Assembly: GCA_022567015.1 (NCBI GenBank)
Contig: JADFHR010000151.1
Location: 1 to 8,019, forward strand
Direction: 5' to 3'
From: Pseudomonadota bacterium
Lineage (GTDB): Bacteria; Pseudomonadota; Alphaproteobacteria; Rhodospirillales; 2-02-FULL-58-16
DNA length: 8,019 bases
Shown here: in pieces, positions 6,198-8,019 of the stretch
Layout of the letters: each line of letters opens with the position of its first letter
How positions within the stretch are numbered: the stretch's first letter is position 1
The notes under the pieces: generated by a model
What the model was told of the DNA's origin: nothing
The model's input: only the letters and a program-made list of their open reading frames with translations
Database searches by the model: none
Translations under genes and position numbers: made by a program

Positions 6198-6237
6198 TTG
6201 AATCCCAACGCGGAGGACGCAAAGGGACTGAGAGGAG
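6167..6237. repeat. Large inverted repeat closing the array
   Basis: The right arm of unit B (6167-6197) and a further arm (6207-6237, AACGCGGAGGACGCAAAGGG onward) are reverse complements at 28 of 31 positions, separated by a 9-base loop (TTGAATCCC, 6198-6206). This would make a very stable hairpin in RNA or a cruciform in DNA. The right-hand arm looks like the left end of a third unit whose remainder is missing. There is no T-run after it, so it is not a classical intrinsic terminator. Confidence 0.85.
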
Positions 6238-6258
6238 CGCGGGCCGGCCTTGTTCCAA

Positions 6259-6287
6259 TTGCTTCCGATTCCCGCCCGCCCTAGAGT
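6259..6287 (+). promoter_or_regulatory. Candidate promoter of the C26 hydrolase gene
   Basis: TTGCTT (6259-6264) and TAGAGT (6282-6287) are spaced by 17 bp. They match three and four of six positions of the sigma-70-type consensus. A start of transcription about seven bases on would fall at or next to the A of the ATG at 6295, and no Shine-Dalgarno sequence precedes that ATG, so a leaderless mRNA is possible. The evidence is weak motif matching only. Confidence 0.3.
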
Positions 6288-6294
6288 GCGCGCC

Positions 6295-7014
6295 ATGGGC
6301 GCCCCGGTCATCGGCATCACCGCGGACTTCGAAACCCAAGGCGGGTACTCCAAATTTCCGTGGTATGCGCTCCGCGAAAACTACTGCGCCGCCGTGATCC
6401 GCGCCGGCGGCCTGCCGGTGGTCCTGCCCCACGAGCCGGACCTGGCCGAATCCTACCTGGACTCCATCCACGGGCTGGTGCTTACCGGCGGCGACTTCGA
6501 CGTCGATCCCGCCCTCTTCGGCGCCGGCGAGCGCCACCCGACGGTCAAGACCAAGGACAAGCGCACGGCCTTCGAAATCGCCGTCACCCGCGGCGCCCTC
6601 GACCGCCACATGCCGGTGCTCGGCATCTGCGGCGGCCAGCAGCTCCTGCACGTGGTGCTGGGCGGCGCCCTGATCCAGCACATCCCCGACGAGGTCACGG
6701 GCGCGCTGGCCCACGAACAGCCCAACCCCCGCGACGAGGCCGGCCACGAGGTCGACGTGCGCAAGGGCACGCTGCTCCACCGCATCGTCGGCGTCACCCG
6801 GCTGGCGGTGAACAGCGCCCACCACCAGGCGGCCAAGGACGAGCCCGACGGCGTGGTGATCAACGCGGTCGCGCCGGACGGCGTCATCGAAGGCATCGAG
6901 GCCCCGAAGGAACGCTTCTGCCTGGGCGTGCAGTGGCATCCCGAGTTCGCCATCAGCGAAGGCGATACGCGCATCTTCGAAGCCTTCATCGAGGCCGCCC
7001 GTTCCTCTCCATGA
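6295..7014 (+). CDS. Class I glutamine amidotransferase-fold hydrolase, peptidase C26 / PuuD-like
   Basis: The 239-residue cytoplasmic protein belongs to the gamma-glutamyl-gamma-aminobutyrate hydrolase (peptidase C26) family, which cuts gamma-glutamyl amide bonds. The triad is visible: nucleophile Cys112 in GICGGQQ, and His215 and Glu217 in GVQWHPEF. Other family signs are the N-terminal PVIGIT with a following GGLPVVLP, LTGGDFDVDP (63-72), and VNSAHHQA (172-179). The length is close to that of PuuD (about 250). The ATG at 6295 is chosen because MGAPVIGITADF is the canonical N-terminus; a TTG at 6250 would only add unconserved residues. No putrescine-pathway gene is nearby, so the substrate is open and I do not use the puuD symbol. 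It lies between tadA and the rluB-like gene, and its stop lies in a 14-bp tandem duplication. Confidence 0.9.
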   Translation: MGAPVIGITADFETQGGYSKFPWYALRENYCAAVIRAGGLPVVLPHEPDLAESYLDSIHGLVLTGGDFDVDPALFGAGERHPTVKTKDKRTAFEIAVTRGALDRHMPVLGICGGQQLLHVVLGGALIQHIPDEVTGALAHEQPNPRDEAGHEVDVRKGTLLHRIVGVTRLAVNSAHHQAAKDEPDGVVINAVAPDGVIEGIEAPKERFCLGVQWHPEFAISEGDTRIFEAFIEAARSSP

Positions 7015-7031
7015 GCGCCTCTCCGTGAGCG
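7004..7031 (+). repeat. 14-bp tandem duplication across the hydrolase stop and pseudouridine synthase start
   Basis: CCTCTCCATGAGCG (7004-7017) is followed at once by CCTCTCCGTGAGCG (7018-7031), identical except for A to G at the start codon. The first copy holds the hydrolase stop as ATGA (7011-7014). The second holds the GTG start (7025) of the next gene. The ATG of the first copy reads only MSASP before a TGA (7026-7028) that overlaps the GTG. Confidence 0.9.
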
Positions 7032-7816
7032 GGACCAAGGCGCGCGGCCGGCGGCAACGGGCCGCTGCGGCGGGCACCGCAAAGGGCGAGCGCATCGCCA
7101 AGGTGCTGGCGCGGGCGGGCCTGTGCTCGCGGCGCGAGGCCGAACGCTGGATCGCGGCGGGACGGGTCGCCGTGGACGGCAAAAGGCTCGAGTCGCCCGC
7201 CGTCAACGTCACCCAGGAGGCACGCGTCACCGTCGACGGCCGGCCCCTGCCCGCGCCGGCGCCGGCGCGCCTGTGGCGCTATCACAAGCCCGCCGGGCTG
7301 ATCACCAGCCACCGGGACCCCCAGGGACGGCCGACGGTGTTCGAGCGCCTGCCCGACACCCTGCCCCGGGTCGTTTCGGTGGGACGCCTGGACATCACGT
7401 CGGAGGGTCTTTTGCTGCTCACCAACGACGGGGAGCTGGCGCGCGCCCTGGAACTGCCGGCGACCGGCTGGGTGCGGCGCTACCGGGTCCGGGTGTTCGG
7501 CACCGTGGACGAGGCGAGGCTGCCGGCGCTTGAAAAGGGCCTCAGGGTCGGCGGCGTCGCCTACGGTCCCATCCGCGCCCGCCTGGACAGCCGGCGCGGC
7601 GGCAACGCCTGGCTGACGGTGTCGCTCACCGAAGGCAGGAACCGCGAGGTGCGCAAGATCATGGAACACCTGGGCCTGACGGTGAACCGCCTGATCCGCG
7701 TCGCCTACGGCCCCTTCCAGTTGGGAAAACTGAGGCGCGGCACGGTGGCCGAGGTGCCGCCCAAGGTGCTGCGCGAGCAGGTGGGCCGGCTCGCCGCCGG
7801 CCTGGGCGGGCGATGA
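7025..7816 (+). CDS. rluB: rRNA pseudouridine synthase, RsuA/RluB family
   Basis: The 263-residue product makes pseudouridine in rRNA. RluB modifies 23S rRNA U2605 in E. coli, while RsuA, RluE and RluF are relatives with other sites; the RluB label is my best guess from length and type. After a basic tail (1-21), an S4 RNA-binding domain spans about 22-72 (RIAKVLARAGLCSRREAERW, then IAAGRVAVDGK). The catalytic domain starts at about 84 (RYHKPAGLITSHRDPQGRPT) and contains GRLDITSEGLLLLTNDG with catalytic Asp123. The C-terminal GRNREVRKIMEHLGLTVNRL (204-223) is intact. The start is GTG at 7025, 10 bp after the hydrolase stop, and no strong Shine-Dalgarno sequence is visible. An in-frame ATG is not available near the N-terminus. 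The gene ends in an ATGA overlap with rsmD. Confidence 0.9.
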   Translation: MSGTKARGRRQRAAAAGTAKGERIAKVLARAGLCSRREAERWIAAGRVAVDGKRLESPAVNVTQEARVTVDGRPLPAPAPARLWRYHKPAGLITSHRDPQGRPTVFERLPDTLPRVVSVGRLDITSEGLLLLTNDGELARALELPATGWVRRYRVRVFGTVDEARLPALEKGLRVGGVAYGPIRARLDSRRGGNAWLTVSLTEGRNREVRKIMEHLGLTVNRLIRVAYGPFQLGKLRRGTVAEVPPKVLREQVGRLAAGLGGR

Positions 7817-8019
7817 GGATCGTCGGCGGCAGGCACCGGGGCCGCCCGTTGCGGGCGCCCGGCGGCCGGGACTTGCGCCCCACGTCGGACCGGGCGCGCG
7901 AGGCCATCTTCAACATCCTCGCCCACGGGATGGAGGATTTCCAACTCGACGGCGCCTCCGTCGTCGACGTCTTCGCCGGCACCGGGGCGCTCGGCCTGGA
8001 GGCCCTGTCGCGGGGCGCG
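7813..8019 (+). CDS. rsmD: 16S rRNA (guanine966-N2)-methyltransferase, N-terminal part
   Basis: Only the first 69 codons are inside the window; the frame is open to the last base. RsmD methylates G966 of 16S rRNA using S-adenosylmethionine. The start MRIVGGRHRGRPLRAPGG, the RPTSDRAREAIFNIL segment (22-36), and the SAM-binding motif I DVFAGTGALGLEALSRGA (52-69) are characteristic. The catalytic DPPY-type motif lies beyond the window. The ATG overlaps the TGA of the pseudouridine synthase gene (ATGA, 7813-7816), so the two are translationally coupled, and both act on ribosomal RNA. Confidence 0.94.
   Translation, partial: MRIVGGRHRGRPLRAPGGRDLRPTSDRAREAIFNILAHGMEDFQLDGASVVDVFAGTGALGLEALSRGA

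Larger units (their letters stand above)
5572..6294. other. 723-bp gene-free interval between tadA and the C26 hydrolase gene
   Basis: No convincing gene lies here on either strand. The interval holds a terminator-like hairpin (5612-5647), a short CACAGAGA tract (5648-5677), a unique stretch (5678-5808) in which I see only a small CGGCC-TCG-GGCCG hairpin (5745-5757) and a seven-T run (5770-5776), then a repeat array (about 5809-6237), and finally about 57 bp of promoter-like DNA before the hydrolase. Open frames across the array come from its 9-bp periodicity, which yields low-complexity peptides such as HREHTEHRE and NAEDAEGRRG, and they are not taken as genes. Confidence 0.8.

Noticed and set aside
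5809..6237. CRISPR array
   Set aside because: There are only two long units; the repeats are 161 bp, imperfect and lack 30-40-bp spacers, and no cas gene is present.
5809..6237. Insertion sequence or transposon
   Set aside because: Inverted arms exist, but no transposase fragment or clear target-site duplication is visible. Kept only as one possible explanation of the array.
5767..6353. Several 70-120-codon open frames on both strands over the repeat array
   Set aside because: They translate simple repeats (tripeptide-like HRE and AEDAEGRRG patterns) created by the 9-bp period, and lack start signals and protein-like composition.

Overview
This is a strongly GC-rich chromosomal window carrying bacterial housekeeping genes. 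The gene content fits an alphaproteobacterium, probably Rhodospirillales-like. Pointers are the alphaproteobacterial type of tRNA adenosine deaminase (C-terminal TCHHKPDVFGG segment), a DUF1244 protein, a DUF6352-like protein, and an xseA divergent from purD. The taxonomic call is inferred from protein character only; there is no rRNA gene here.

Layout. (1) Leftward pair, 17-2316: xseA (exonuclease VII large subunit) followed by a secreted M23 peptidase whose start overlaps the xseA stop by one base (TGATG). (2) A 72-bp divergent gap (2317-2388). (3) Rightward group: purD (2389-3660), then after a 92-bp gap with a good -10 box and a GC-rich stem-loop, a DUF1244 protein (3753-4076) and a DUF6352-like protein (4090-5103). 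(4) tadA (5113-5571) on the minus strand, converging on that group with 9 bp between the stop codons. (5) A 723-bp gene-free interval (5572-6294) holding an array of imperfect repeats. (6) Rightward group: a class I glutamine-amidotransferase-fold hydrolase of the peptidase C26/PuuD type (6295-7014), an RsuA/RluB-family rRNA pseudouridine synthase (7025-7816), and the first 69 codons of rsmD (7813 to the window end).

The genes cover DNA repair (XseA), cell-wall remodelling (M23), purine synthesis (PurD), tRNA and rRNA modification (TadA, RluB-like, RsmD) and one gamma-glutamyl hydrolase candidate. Two conserved genes have no known function (DUF1244, DUF6352).

I see no defence system, CRISPR array, transposase, integrase, tRNA or phage gene. 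Three things in the window are not routine. The first is the repeat array at 5648-6237: two 161-bp direct copies (150/161 identical by my hand alignment) flanked by alternating inverted arms and containing 9-bp-period CTCTGTG tracts. The second is a 14-bp tandem duplication at the hydrolase/pseudouridine-synthase junction, which appears to have broken an ancestral ATGA overlap. The third is the unexplained DUF1244-DUF6352 pair with its own promoter-like signal and leader stem-loop.
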